Positions 28,058 to 38,067 of a stretch of DNA of 64,000 bases are shown here, piece after piece. Below the pieces are notes generated by a model that did not search any database, was not told the DNA's origin, and saw nothing but the letters and a program-made list of their open reading frames with translations. Each line of letters opens with the position of its first letter. The stretch's first letter is position 1. The DNA comes from Nitrosomonas nitrosa (GTDB taxonomy: Bacteria > Pseudomonadota > Gammaproteobacteria > Burkholderiales > Nitrosomonadaceae). Both the position numbers and the translations under genes were made by a program. The DNA lies in contig NZ_QAOO01000004.1 in assembly GCF_003051105.1 (NCBI RefSeq), forward strand, positions 114,139 through 178,138, written 5' to 3'.

Positions 28058-29371
28058 ATGAAACCCATTAATGTAGGTTTAGTAGGCATCGGAACCGTTG
28101 GCGGCGGTACTTATACCGTTCTCAAACGTAACCAAGAAGAAATCGCACGTCGCGTCGGTCGCAATATCGTCATTCGCATCATAGCTGACCGTGATATCGA
28201 AAAAGCACGCCGTCTGGTCGACGATGATACCAAGGTCACAGCCGATGCATTTGAAATCGTTTCTCACCCCGATATCGATATCATCGTTGAGCTGATCGGC
28301 GGACAGACTGTTGCAAAAGAATTGATCTTGCAAGCCATTGCCAATGGAAAACATGTGATTACAGCCAATAAAGCCCTGCTAGCATCGCATGGCAGTGAAA
28401 TTTTTGCGGCTGCTCAGCAAAAAGGTGTCATTGTTGCGTTTGAAGCTGCTGTTGCTGGCGGTATTCCCATTATCAAAGCATTGCGGGAAGGGCTGGCGGC
28501 TAATCGGATCGAGTGGATCGCCGGCATCATCAATGGCACGAGCAATTTTATATTGTCCGAAATGCGCGAGAAGGGGCTTGCTTTTGAAACAGTATTGGCG
28601 CACGCGCAAAAACTGGGCTATGCCGAAGCAGATCCGACATATGACATCGAAGGTATCGATGCCGCCCATAAAATTACCATCATGGCTGCGATCGCATTTG
28701 GTATCCCTGTCAAATTCGACAAAGCCTACATTGAGGGGATCACCCAACTCAGTAATGACGATATTCGCTATGCCGAAGAGCTGGGTTACCGGATCAAGCT
28801 ATTAGGTATTACAAAACGTGTAACAAAAGGGATCGAATTACGGGTGCATCCCACCCTCATCCCAGTTAAACGGCTGATTGCCAATGTAGAAGGCGTCATG
28901 AACGCGATCGTGGTCAAAGGCAATGCCGTTGGCCCCACACTTTACTATGGCGCAGGTGCAGGCGCCGAGCCCACTGCCAGTTCGGTGATTGCTGATCTAA
29001 TCGATGTAGCCCGCCTACTCACTGCCGACCCTGAACATCGCGTACCTCATCTCGCCTTCTTACCCGATCTACTGTCTGACACGCCGATTGTCCCGATGGA
29101 AGAGGTCGAAACGGCCTATTATCTGCGATTACAAGTCATGGATAAACCGGGCGCACTTGCCGATATTACCCGTATTCTTGCAGATTCGGGTATATCGATC
29201 AGCGCGATGGTGCAGAAAGAGCATGCCGAGGAGGAGGATAAAGTCAATATCATTATGCTGACCCATACGACGATAGAAAAAAATATCAATACCGCCATTG
29301 CCCGTATCGAAAGCCTTCCTGTCATGGCAGGCCGCATTGTTCGTATTCGCATGGAAGAATTGAGTAAATAA
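28058..29371 (+). CDS. hom: Homoserine dehydrogenase
   Basis: The 437-residue protein has an NAD(P)-binding start VGLVGIGTVGGGTYTVL, ANKALLASHG near residue 105, the catalytic core GIINGTSNFILSEM and AEADPTYDIEGIDAAHK, and a C-terminal ACT domain (about 350-430) that usually senses threonine. It reduces aspartate semialdehyde to homoserine for threonine and methionine synthesis. It is monofunctional, with no aspartokinase domain. thrC follows after 327 nt. Confidence 0.97.
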   Translation: MKPINVGLVGIGTVGGGTYTVLKRNQEEIARRVGRNIVIRIIADRDIEKARRLVDDDTKVTADAFEIVSHPDIDIIVELIGGQTVAKELILQAIANGKHVITANKALLASHGSEIFAAAQQKGVIVAFEAAVAGGIPIIKALREGLAANRIEWIAGIINGTSNFILSEMREKGLAFETVLAHAQKLGYAEADPTYDIEGIDAAHKITIMAAIAFGIPVKFDKAYIEGITQLSNDDIRYAEELGYRIKLLGITKRVTKGIELRVHPTLIPVKRLIANVEGVMNAIVVKGNAVGPTLYYGAGAGAEPTASSVIADLIDVARLLTADPEHRVPHLAFLPDLLSDTPIVPMEEVETAYYLRLQVMDKPGALADITRILADSGISISAMVQKEHAEEEDKVNIIMLTHTTIEKNINTAIARIESLPVMAGRIVRIRMEELSK

Positions 29372-29698
29372 GCGGTATACATCTCAGCATCGCTTCCGCA
29401 GCTGTGAATAAAACAACTATGCATCCCCCCCGCATTGCGGGCCGATATGCAAGTTTCTTTTATCAAGCCAGAGACTCGATTCACCCAAATGAAATTTCGT
29501 TTAACCTTATTACATCATTGCTTCGCATCGATGGCATACCAACCTTAGGTCCGACACGTTTATTACATTTTTTGAATGAAACTTCCAACGCGCAACCTTG
29601 CAGAGCAAATATTCATTCCATTCTTGTAGTTTTTTTTCAGAACTTCCAGGAAATGAAGCTAATTACATTTCTTGGATCATTTATTCAATTAAGACACT
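29372..29698. other. hom-thrC intergenic region, no gene recognised
   Basis: The 327 bases contain a 110-codon frame (29404-29736) that overlaps thrC and has no family resemblance. There is no run of threonine or isoleucine codons that would mark a leader-peptide attenuator. A short C/G palindrome near 29429-29441 lacks a T-run. Probably it holds a separate thrC promoter. Confidence 0.4.
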
Positions 29699-31114
29699 AT
29701 GCGTTATATCTCCACCCGCGGCGGCATGCCGCCTAAAACGTTTACCGAAATACTATTAAGCGGGCTCGCACCTGATGGGGGACTCGCTGTCCCAGAATCC
29801 TATCCTCGCGTAAGCCCAGCCGACATGGAAGCATGGCGCCATCTTGACTATCAGGCGCTTGCATTTCAAATACTTTCACGTTTCATGGAAGATATCCCTG
29901 CTGACGATTTGCACAGGATCATCGCGCGTACTTATACAACGGAAGCATTTGGCAGCCCGGATATTACACCTGTTAGAACGCTTGAGCCTGGCTTACATAT
30001 TTTGTGCCTATCGAATGGCCCGACTCTGGCATTCAAAGATATTGCCATGCAGCTGCTGGGGAATTTATTTGAATACACATTGGCCAAAACAAACGATGAA
30101 CTGAATATTCTCGGGGCCACTTCCGGCGATACCGGATCAAGCGCTGAATACGCTATGCGCGGCAAGCGTGGCATTCGCGTATTCATGCTTTCACCACTCG
30201 GTAAGATGAGTCGCTTCCAAACCGCGCAAATGTTTTCACTGCTAGATGACAATATCTTCAACATCGCCATACGCGGTGTCTTTGACGATTGCCAGGATAT
30301 CGTCAAAGCCGTCAGTAACGATCGTGATTTCAAGCAGCAGTATCAGATCGGCACGGTCAACTCGATCAACTGGGCACGCATTGCTGCGCAAATTGTTTAT
30401 TATTTCAAAGGGTATTTTGCTGTAACCCAATCCAATGATCAGCAGGTCTCATTTTCTGTGCCATCGGGGAATTTTGGCAATATCTTTGCGGGCCATGTTG
30501 CCCGTATGATGGGACTCCCGATCAAGCATCTCATTTTGGCCACCAACGAAAATGACGTTTTGGACGAATTTTTTCGTACCGGGCTTTACCGGCCACGCAC
30601 TACAGCTGAAACACACCATACTAGCAGCCCCTCCATGGATATCTCCAAAGCATCCAACTTTGAGAGATTCATTTTTGACTTGACAGAACGTGACGCCACA
30701 CGCGTCAGAGAGTTATGGCGATCCGTCGATAAAGGCAATGCCTTTGACCTGTTTGGAACGGCACTATGGATCAAGGCAAAGGATTTTGGCTTTGTTTCGG
30801 GCGCCAGCAATCACGCATCACGCATAGAAACGATTCGCAATCTCTACCAGGAATACAAGGTGCTCGTCGACACCCATACTGCGGATGGGGTAAAAGTCGG
30901 GCTTGAACATCGTGAACCGGGGATTCCACTCATCTGCATGGAGACCGCGCTACCTGCCAAATTCGCTGAAACGATTCAAGAGGCGGTTGGCATCGAGCCC
31001 TCCCGGCCTGCTGGCTTCGAAAATCTGGAATCATTGCCTCAGCGCTTCGAAATCATGGATAAAGATGCCAATGCAGTCAAAACGTTTCTCGTGCAAAAGA
31101 TCAAGCATCATTAA
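29699..31114 (+). CDS. thrC: Threonine synthase
   Basis: The 471-residue protein begins RYISTRGGMPPKTFTEILLSGLAPDGGL, typical of the long (type 2) ThrC. The PLP lysine is in LAFKDIAMQLLG near residue 113. GATSGDTGSSAEYA and the phosphate-binding PSGNFGNIFAGH are also present. It converts O-phosphohomoserine to threonine. Together with hom it supplies threonine. The TCA genes start 271 nt downstream. Confidence 0.97.
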   Translation: MRYISTRGGMPPKTFTEILLSGLAPDGGLAVPESYPRVSPADMEAWRHLDYQALAFQILSRFMEDIPADDLHRIIARTYTTEAFGSPDITPVRTLEPGLHILCLSNGPTLAFKDIAMQLLGNLFEYTLAKTNDELNILGATSGDTGSSAEYAMRGKRGIRVFMLSPLGKMSRFQTAQMFSLLDDNIFNIAIRGVFDDCQDIVKAVSNDRDFKQQYQIGTVNSINWARIAAQIVYYFKGYFAVTQSNDQQVSFSVPSGNFGNIFAGHVARMMGLPIKHLILATNENDVLDEFFRTGLYRPRTTAETHHTSSPSMDISKASNFERFIFDLTERDATRVRELWRSVDKGNAFDLFGTALWIKAKDFGFVSGASNHASRIETIRNLYQEYKVLVDTHTADGVKVGLEHREPGIPLICMETALPAKFAETIQEAVGIEPSRPAGFENLESLPQRFEIMDKDANAVKTFLVQKIKHH

Positions 31115-31123
31115 TCATTAAAT

Positions 31124-31304
31124 GCTATTTTAACCCGAATATGTCATAAATTCGTGTAATGATCACGCAGGATTCCGATAAATAGGGAAGTTTTGATAAG
31201 GCGTGGTGTCGTGTTTCATACACCCAACTGAACAAAATCTTTCCTATCAATCAAAGGATCAGTGAGGGCGCGTGGCAATTAATTAAAAATTCGGGTTAAA
31301 TAGC
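31124..31304. repeat. Possible MITE-like element with 16-17 bp terminal inverted repeats
   Basis: GCTATTTTAACCCGAAT (31124-31140) returns in inverted form at 31289-31304 with one base missing. The two ends enclose about 148 bp that has no reading frame. This is the shape of a small non-autonomous transposable element between thrC and sdhB. A target duplication is not clear. No second copy was noticed in the window, so mobility is unproven. It could also be a long-range RNA hairpin. Confidence 0.5.
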
Positions 31305-31385
31305 CTCTAAAAGCTGCGTTTGCTGCAGCAGGCTGCGGAGATTTTTGCCGAACACCCACTGCTATACAACAGAGGAGCTAGAAAC

Positions 31386-32081
31386 ATGCGATTTTCAATC
31401 AGCCGTTACAATCCTGACCAGGATGATAAGCCCTACATGCAGGATTACGATATTGAATTAGAACCAACGGATAAAATGCTGTTGGATGCTTTGATTCGAA
31501 TCAAAGCCATGGATGACAGTCTCAGCTTGCGTCGTTCCTGCCGAGAAGGCGTATGCGGTTCGGATGGAATGAATATCAATGGGCGAAACGGTCTAGCTTG
31601 CATTACACCTATCGCCAGTCTGAAAGAACCGATAGAAATACGCCCCCTGCCTGGTTTACCGATCATTCGCGATTTGGTCGTCGACATGACACAGTTTTTC
31701 AAGCAATACCACGCGATCAAGCCTTATCTGATAAACAACGATCCTCCACCCGAAACCGAACGGTTACAATCACCTGAAGAAAGGGCTGAATTGGATGGAG
31801 CTTATGAATGCATCTTATGTGCCTGCTGTACAACGGCATGCCCGTCATTCTGGTGGAACCCTGATAAATTCGTGGGTCCAGCCGGACTATTGCAAGCCTA
31901 CCGATTTCTGGCTGACAGCCGTGATCAGGCCACTGCGGAACGATTAGATTATTTGGAAGACCCCTATCGACTGTTTCGTTGTCATTCCATTATGAATTGC
32001 GTCGATGTATGCCCGAAAGGACTGCATCCAATGGGCGCGATTGGTAAAATCAAAAATATGTTAGTTAAAAGAACTGTATGA
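31386..32081 (+). CDS. sdhB: Succinate dehydrogenase iron-sulfur subunit
   Basis: From the ATG at 31386 (GGAG upstream) the protein is 231 residues beginning RFSISRYNPDQDDKP. Three cysteine clusters are visible: SCREGVCGSDG (about residue 55, [2Fe-2S]), CILCACCTTACP (about 142, [4Fe-4S]), and CHSIMNCVDVCPKG (about 199, [3Fe-4S]). It carries electrons from SdhA to ubiquinone in complex II. Its usual upstream partners sdhC, sdhD and sdhA are absent; thrC lies there. sdhE overlaps its stop codon. Confidence 0.97.
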   Translation: MRFSISRYNPDQDDKPYMQDYDIELEPTDKMLLDALIRIKAMDDSLSLRRSCREGVCGSDGMNINGRNGLACITPIASLKEPIEIRPLPGLPIIRDLVVDMTQFFKQYHAIKPYLINNDPPPETERLQSPEERAELDGAYECILCACCTTACPSFWWNPDKFVGPAGLLQAYRFLADSRDQATAERLDYLEDPYRLFRCHSIMNCVDVCPKGLHPMGAIGKIKNMLVKRTV

Positions 32082-32311
32082 AACAGCAAGAACGCCTGCG
32101 CTGGCGGTGCCGGCGTGGCATGCTGGAGCTGGACCTTCTCTTACAACGCTTTCTCGAACAATACGATGCGCAGCTGGATGAAGCTCAATTAAAAATGTTT
32201 GAAACATTGTTGTCACTCCCCGATAATGAGCTGTGGGATATAATCACGTCTAAAAAAGAGACAACGAACGAGCACCTTCAACCATTGATAAAGCTTCTTC
32301 AGCAAATTTAA
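32078..32311 (+). CDS. sdhE: FAD assembly factor SdhE
   Basis: The 77-residue protein is all-helical with the RRGMLELD motif near residue 13, the RGxxE signature of SdhE/CptB that helps attach FAD covalently to SdhA. Its ATG overlaps the sdhB stop as ATGA, so it is translationally coupled. gltA follows. Confidence 0.94.
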   Translation: MKQQERLRWRCRRGMLELDLLLQRFLEQYDAQLDEAQLKMFETLLSLPDNELWDIITSKKETTNEHLQPLIKLLQQI

Positions 32312-32370
32312 GCTAACCCATGCTGCTAAACATACAAGAGCGTGCAGATCCTCTCACCATGGAGATTGAT

Positions 32371-33672
32371 ATGTCTGAACAACGTACTGCAACCCTACTG
32401 CTTGGCAAGGATAAAGAACCGATTGAACTACCGATCGTATCGGGAAGTATGGGGCCGGATACAATCGACATCCGTACACTTTATGCCAAGAGTGGCATGT
32501 TCACCTATGACCCTGGCTTTCTCTCCACTGCCAGCACCAAATCCGCCATTACGTTTATCGATGGCGACAAAGGTTTGCTCCTGTACCGAGGTTACCCTAT
32601 TGAGCAACTGGCGATGCAATGCGATTTCATGGAAGTCTGCTATTTGCTTCTGAATGGAGAACTCCCCACCGATGAGCAAAAAACACAATTTGTTTATGCC
32701 ATCAATAACCATACGATGCTGCATGAGCAACTGGTTAGATTCTTCTCCGGTTTCCGGAGAGACGCTCATCCGATGGCTGTTATGGTTGGCGTTGTTGGCG
32801 CGTTATCGGCTTTTTATCATGAGGCAATGGATATTTCTGATGCCATCCACCGAGAGCAATCTGCATTCCGTTTGATCGCTAAACTCCCCACGATTGCGGC
32901 CATGGCCTATAAATACAATATCGGACAGCCCTTCATCTATCCACGCAATGACTTGAGCTATGCTGCAAACTTTCTGCATATGATGTTTGCGACGCCAGCC
33001 GAAAGTTATACCCCCAGCCCGGTAATCGTCAAAGCATTGGATCGTATTCTAATTCTCCATGCCGACCACGAGCAAAACGCTTCGACATCCACCGTACGGT
33101 TGGCGGGTTCGAGCGGCGCTAATCCTTTTGCCTGCATTTCCGCCGGGATTGCCTGCTTATGGGGACCCGCTCATGGTGGTGCAAATGAAGCCTGTCTCAC
33201 TATGCTGGAAGAAATTGGGGATGTTTCACGCATCAATGAATATATCAAGCGCGCAAAAGACAAGAATGATCCTTTCCGGCTGATGGGATTCGGTCATCGG
33301 GTATACAAAAATTTTGACCCACGCGCAAAATTGATGCGCGAAACATGTCATGAAGTATTGAATGAGCTGGGGCTACACAATAATCGCTTGTTCAAGCTAG
33401 CCGTGGAGCTGGAACGCATAGCCCTGGAAGACGATTATTTCATTACCAAAAAACTCTATCCAAATGTCGATTTCTACTCAGGGATCATCCAGCGCGCTTT
33501 GGGTATACCGACTTCGATGTTTACCGCAATTTTTGCGATGGCACGCACCGTAGGCTGGATCGCTCAATGGAACGAAATGATTGCCGATCCAGACCAAAAA
33601 ATTGGCCGTCCCCGTCAAGTCTACGTCGGTGCACAACAACGCGATGTGCCTAAAAAGCAAACGAGCAAATAA
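32371..33672 (+). CDS. gltA: Citrate synthase (type II)
   Basis: From the ATG at 32371 (GGAG upstream) the protein is 433 residues. The frame is open for 17 more codons but those are unlike the family. Catalytic blocks are [13 protein letters not shown] (substrate histidine), [15 protein letters not shown] (second histidine) and the aspartate in [15 protein letters not shown]. It condenses acetyl-CoA with oxaloacetate. It sits between sdhE and sucA as in other betaproteobacteria. Confidence 0.97.
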   Translation: MSEQRTATLLLGKDKEPIELPIVSGSMGPDTIDIRTLYAKSGMFTYDPGFLSTASTKSAITFIDGDKGLLLYRGYPIEQLAMQCDFMEVCYLLLNGELPTDEQKTQFVYAINNHTMLHEQLVRFFSGFRRDAHPMAVMVGVVGALSAFYHEAMDISDAIHREQSAFRLIAKLPTIAAMAYKYNIGQPFIYPRNDLSYAANFLHMMFATPAESYTPSPVIVKALDRILILHADHEQNASTSTVRLAGSSGANPFACISAGIACLWGPAHGGANEACLTMLEEIGDVSRINEYIKRAKDKNDPFRLMGFGHRVYKNFDPRAKLMRETCHEVLNELGLHNNRLFKLAVELERIALEDDYFITKKLYPNVDFYSGIIQRALGIPTSMFTAIFAMARTVGWIAQWNEMIADPDQKIGRPRQVYVGAQQRDVPKKQTSK

Positions 33673-33843
33673 GCGTCCCAGCAATTTTTTTACTCAACAC
33701 GAGAAATCGGCTAGCAGATCGACATTCACCGACAAAACTGATAACAATATTGTTTGGGTTGCCGGAAAATGTAGAATAGGCAATAACCTAAGTTAGACGC
33801 CATCATTCCAGCATACCAGCGTACTTTTATTTCTTGAAACCAA

Positions 33844-36711
33844 ATGAGTCCGGCCATGATGAAACAATTTCTTGAGAATTCGATGCTCTACGGCGCGAAT
33901 GCGCCTTTTGTCGAAGATCTCTATGAAAAATACCTCAAAAACCCGGATTCAGTTTCTAGCGAATGGCGCGGTTATTTCGAATCGCTACAGCAAACTTTGA
34001 CAATCACGGTGCGTGATATTCCGCACACGCCTATCATTGAATCATTTGTGAGGGCGGCACAATCACCCTCCGCAGAAAAACGTCTTTACCCCACAGAAAA
34101 ATACGCCGCCTCTGCACGGGATGAATCCAAGGAACGTAAGCAAATAGCTGTTTTGCAGCTTATCAACATGTATCGTTTTTTAGGGGTAAGACACGCACGT
34201 CTCGATCCACTCAATCGCCAGCAAATCGCTGATGTTCCCGAGCTTGATCCGGCTTTTTATGATTTAACCGAAGCCGATATGAATACGGTATTCAATACCG
34301 GGTCGCTGGTGGGGCAGGAACATGCCACGCTGCAAGAAATTTTACAAATACTCCAACAAACCTACTGCGGTACGATAGGCGCAGAGTACATGTACATTAC
34401 TGATTTGAAGCAGAAGCGCTGGATACAAAATCGCCTAGAAGGATCCCGCGCACAGCCTAACCTCACTCCCGACTATAAACGCCATATCCTTGAGCGCCTT
34501 ACGGCAGCCGAAAGTTTGGAAAAATACCTGCATACCCGCTATGTCGGTCAAAAGCGTTTCTCCGGCGAAGGGAACGAAAGCCTGATCCCCCTATTGGATA
34601 AGTTGATTCAGCATGCGGGTGAATCAGGCGTGCAAGAGATTGTTGTCGGCATGGCACATCGAGGCAGGTTGAATGTGCTCGTCAACACGCTGGGTAAAAT
34701 GCCCTCTGATCTGTTTCTTGAGTTCGAGGGTAAAAAAGTACAGACGTTAACTGCGGGTGATGTCAAATACCACCAAGGCTTTTCGTCCTCGGTCACAACA
34801 ACAGGAGGAATCGTCCATGTTGCGCTCGCGTTCAACCCATCCCATCTGGAAATAGTCAACCCTGTTGTAGAAGGATCAGTGCTCGCTCGCCAACACCGTT
34901 TACATGATAAAAACGGGGAATTAGTCCTACCGGTGCTGCTCCATGGCGACGCAGCTTTTGCTGGGCAGGGGGTGGTGATGGAAACGCTGAATTTATCGCA
35001 AACACGCGGTTACGGAACGGGGGGTACCGTGCATGTCATCATCAATAATCAGATCGGTTTTACAACTTCCGATCCCCGTGACAGCCGTTCCACCTTGTAC
35101 TGCACCGATGTCGCCAAAATGATCGAGGCACCCATTTTTCACGTTAATGGTGACGATCCCGAGGCTGTCGTTATGGTAACGGAACTCGCATTTGATTTCC
35201 GCATGCAGTTTCACAAAGATGTGGTAATCGATCTGGTCTGTTTTCGCAAACAAGGCCATAACGAGCAAGATGAACCGATGGTCACCCAACCCTCAATGTA
35301 TCGGATCATCAGTAAACATGCCGGAACACGCAAACTTTATGCGGATAAGCTAGAAGCAACCGGCATCATTAAAAAAACTGAAGCAGAGGCCATGGTCAAA
35401 GCATATTACGATGCGATGGATGCTGGTCACAATCCTAATCAAGCCATCCTCTACGACTATAAATCGCCACATTCAGCCAATTGGGCTCCTTTTCTGAATT
35501 CCCTTAAATGGAATCAGCCAGTCAAAACGAGTGTTTCGATCGATGAACTCAAATATTTTGCTGAACGTCTTACCGACATCCCTTCGACTTTTAAATTGCA
35601 TTCAAGAGTCGAGAAGATCATTACTGATCGGCGCGAAATGGGAAAAGGCAACCTGCCTCTCGATTGGGGGATGGCTGAAAACCTGGCTTACGCTTCGTTA
35701 TTAAAGGAAGGTTATCCAATTCGTTTTTCTGGTCAGGATAGTGGCCGCGGCACTTTTTTTCATCGCCACGCCGTTCTCCACGACCAGAATAGGGAACACG
35801 AGCAATGGGAGGATGGCGTCTACGTGCCTCTGCGCCATATCTTCGCCAAACAACCGGACTTCACCATCATCGATTCGATGCTTTCCGAAGAAGCGGTATT
35901 GGGTTTTGAGTATGGTTACGCAACAGCGAAGCCCAATGGATTGGTCATTTGGGAAGCTCAATTCGGTGATTTTGCGAATGGCGCGCAAGTCGTCATTGAT
36001 CAATTCATCACTTCGGGGGAAGCTAAATGGGGGCGCTTATGTGGATTAGTCATGATGCTCCCGCATGGCTACGAAGGGCAAGGCCCAGAACATTCATCGG
36101 CGCGGCTGGAGCGTTACCTGCAATTATGTGCTGAATACAATATCCAGGTATGCGTTCCTTCTACGCCAGCACAAATATTTCATGTATTGCGGCGTCAGAT
36201 GATCCGTCCGATTCGCAAACCACTGATTATCATGATGCCTAAAAGCATGTTGAGGCATAAAGAATCGGTTTCTTCACTAGAAGATCTTGCGTCAGGACAA
36301 TTCCAACCGGTCATTCCCGAAACAGAAAACATCAATTCAGAGAAAACAAGACGTATCATTACCTGCAGCGGAAAGATCTATTACGAATTAGTCGCATATC
36401 GCCGCAAGCAGAGTATCTCAGATATGGCTATCATCCGGTTGGAGCAACTTTATCCTTTCCCGCATGATGATTTTCAGGCAGCAATTGATCGCTACCCCAA
36501 TGCCAAGGAAATCATCTGGTGCCAGGAAGAGCCGGGTAATCAAGGTGCCTGGCATCGCATCCAGCATTATATCCTCAGGCATATGCGATCCGATCAGGTT
36601 CTTGGCTACGCATTACGGCCTTCATCCGCATCCCCTGCTGTCGGCTACCTTGAACTGGATCGATTCCAGCAAAATCAGCTGATCGAAGCTGCATTCCGGG
36701 ACAACATTTAA
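33844..36711 (+). CDS. sucA: 2-oxoglutarate dehydrogenase E1 component
   Basis: The 955-residue protein begins with the E2-binding N-terminal segment (NSMLYGANAPFVEDLYEKYL) followed by the thiamine-diphosphate core with VGMAHRGRLNVLVN, LHGDAAFAGQGVVMETLN and NNQIGFTTSDPRDSRST. The C-terminal transketolase half has YGYATAKPNGLVIWEAQFGD. It decarboxylates 2-oxoglutarate and loads the succinyl group on the lipoyl arm of SucB. sucB follows after 13 nt. In ammonia oxidisers the need for a full cycle has been debated; the gene here is complete. Confidence 0.97.
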   Translation: MSPAMMKQFLENSMLYGANAPFVEDLYEKYLKNPDSVSSEWRGYFESLQQTLTITVRDIPHTPIIESFVRAAQSPSAEKRLYPTEKYAASARDESKERKQIAVLQLINMYRFLGVRHARLDPLNRQQIADVPELDPAFYDLTEADMNTVFNTGSLVGQEHATLQEILQILQQTYCGTIGAEYMYITDLKQKRWIQNRLEGSRAQPNLTPDYKRHILERLTAAESLEKYLHTRYVGQKRFSGEGNESLIPLLDKLIQHAGESGVQEIVVGMAHRGRLNVLVNTLGKMPSDLFLEFEGKKVQTLTAGDVKYHQGFSSSVTTTGGIVHVALAFNPSHLEIVNPVVEGSVLARQHRLHDKNGELVLPVLLHGDAAFAGQGVVMETLNLSQTRGYGTGGTVHVIINNQIGFTTSDPRDSRSTLYCTDVAKMIEAPIFHVNGDDPEAVVMVTELAFDFRMQFHKDVVIDLVCFRKQGHNEQDEPMVTQPSMYRIISKHAGTRKLYADKLEATGIIKKTEAEAMVKAYYDAMDAGHNPNQAILYDYKSPHSANWAPFLNSLKWNQPVKTSVSIDELKYFAERLTDIPSTFKLHSRVEKIITDRREMGKGNLPLDWGMAENLAYASLLKEGYPIRFSGQDSGRGTFFHRHAVLHDQNREHEQWEDGVYVPLRHIFAKQPDFTIIDSMLSEEAVLGFEYGYATAKPNGLVIWEAQFGDFANGAQVVIDQFITSGEAKWGRLCGLVMMLPHGYEGQGPEHSSARLERYLQLCAEYNIQVCVPSTPAQIFHVLRRQMIRPIRKPLIIMMPKSMLRHKESVSSLEDLASGQFQPVIPETENINSEKTRRIITCSGKIYYELVAYRRKQSISDMAIIRLEQLYPFPHDDFQAAIDRYPNAKEIIWCQEEPGNQGAWHRIQHYILRHMRSDQVLGYALRPSSASPAVGYLELDRFQQNQLIEAAFRDNI

Positions 36712-36724
36712 TAAGGAATAGATT

Positions 36725-37984
36725 ATGTTAATCGAAGTCAAAGTACCTCAATTATCTGAATCAGTCGCTGAAGCCACTTTGATTTCCTGGCACAAACAAC
36801 AAGGTGACCGTATCAATCGTGGAGAAAATCTGGTCGATATCGAAACCGACAAAGTGGTACTCGAGCTCCCCGCGCCGAAAGGAGGTGTGTTAGCTGAAAT
36901 CATTAAGAACGACGGGGCAACGGTAACAAGCGGAGAAGTCATTGCTAAAATCGAAACCGAATCCCGAGAAACCGAAGATCGCTCTAAAACGGAAGCGGCT
37001 GCGACAGATGAATCAGATGCCCGCACTGCTGCAGCTGATGAAGGCGAGTTGGCATCGGAAGTGGAAGAGGAACGCGTCATACCTAAGCTAATGCCCGCCG
37101 CAAAAAGAGTAGCCGAAGAAAATAATCTCAGTACAGAAGCTATTAATGCGATAGAAGGTACAGGGCGCGATGGCCGCATCACCAAGGAAGATGTGCTTGC
37201 CTATCTCAAGAGCAAGACTGCTCCGTCCGAAACAAAAGCTGAAATCTCAGAAGAAAGCACCGCATCGGTAGCGGAAACTAATGAAGGTCGACCCGAGAAA
37301 CGTGTCCCCATGACGCGGCTGCGCATGCGCATCGCTGAACGGCTGGTGCAATCCCAATCGACAGCGGCTATCCTGACAACATTCAACGAAGTCAACATGC
37401 AAGCGATCATGGATCTGCGCGCTCGCTATAAAGATGCTTTTGAAAAAACGCATGGCGTTAAACTAGGATTGACCTCATTTTTCGTTAAAGCTGCAGTAGC
37501 GGCACTTAAAAAATACCCAATTATTAATGCGTCAGTTGATGGAAATGACATCATCTATCATGGCTATTACGATATCGGTATCGCCGTTGCAAGCCCACGC
37601 GGACTCGTGGTTCCGATCATCCGGGATGCTGACCAGCTATCTCAAGCTGAGATAGAAAAGCAAGTTGTCGATTATGCGCACCGCGCGCAATCGGGCAAGT
37701 TAACTATCGAGGAGCTCTCGGGCGGCACCTTTACCATTACCAATGGTGGTGTGTTTGGATCGATGCTTTCCACGCCCATCATCAATCCGCCCCAAAGTGC
37801 AATTCTTGGGATTCATGCGACGAAACAGCGACCAGTCGTCGAGAATGGCCAAATCGTTATACGTCCCATCAACTATCTCGCACTCTCTTACGATCATCGT
37901 ATCATCGATGGCCGTGAAGCCGTACTTTCGCTCGTTGCAATCAAGGAAGCGCTGGAGTATCCAGCTAGCCCGTTGTTCGATTAA
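36725..37984 (+). CDS. sucB: Dihydrolipoyl succinyltransferase (E2 of 2-oxoglutarate dehydrogenase)
   Basis: The 419-residue protein has a lipoyl domain with the lipoylated lysine in [13 protein letters not shown] (about residue 43). A flexible Ala/Glu-rich linker follows, then a peripheral subunit-binding domain ([15 protein letters not shown], about 118-155), a second linker, and the catalytic core ending in [14 protein letters not shown]. Its start follows AAGGAAT. The E3 gene lpdA that often follows is replaced by a very short frame. Confidence 0.97.
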   Translation: MLIEVKVPQLSESVAEATLISWHKQQGDRINRGENLVDIETDKVVLELPAPKGGVLAEIIKNDGATVTSGEVIAKIETESRETEDRSKTEAAATDESDARTAAADEGELASEVEEERVIPKLMPAAKRVAEENNLSTEAINAIEGTGRDGRITKEDVLAYLKSKTAPSETKAEISEESTASVAETNEGRPEKRVPMTRLRMRIAERLVQSQSTAAILTTFNEVNMQAIMDLRARYKDAFEKTHGVKLGLTSFFVKAAVAALKKYPIINASVDGNDIIYHGYYDIGIAVASPRGLVVPIIRDADQLSQAEIEKQVVDYAHRAQSGKLTIEELSGGTFTITNGGVFGSMLSTPIINPPQSAILGIHATKQRPVVENGQIVIRPINYLALSYDHRIIDGREAVLSLVAIKEALEYPASPLFD

Positions 37985-37995
37985 GGAGTAGCCTC

Positions 37996-38031
37996 ATGAT
38001 CACAAATATAAATATGTTTGCATCTTTTTAA
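37996..38031 (+). other. Eleven-codon frame after sucB, possible gene remnant
   Basis: AAGGAGTAGCCTC places a strong Shine-Dalgarno sequence before an ATG that opens only 11 codons before TAA. This is where the E3 gene lpdA often begins in this operon. It may be the stump of a deleted gene or a chance signal. No product is claimed. Confidence 0.35.
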
Positions 38032-38067
38032 GATTGAATTTGGCAACATGTCTACCCTGATCAGAAA

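Noticed and set aside
29404..29736. 110-codon frame between hom and thrC as a gene or threonine leader peptide
   Set aside because: It overlaps the thrC start, has no family likeness and no run of Thr/Ile codons or terminator-antiterminator pair.
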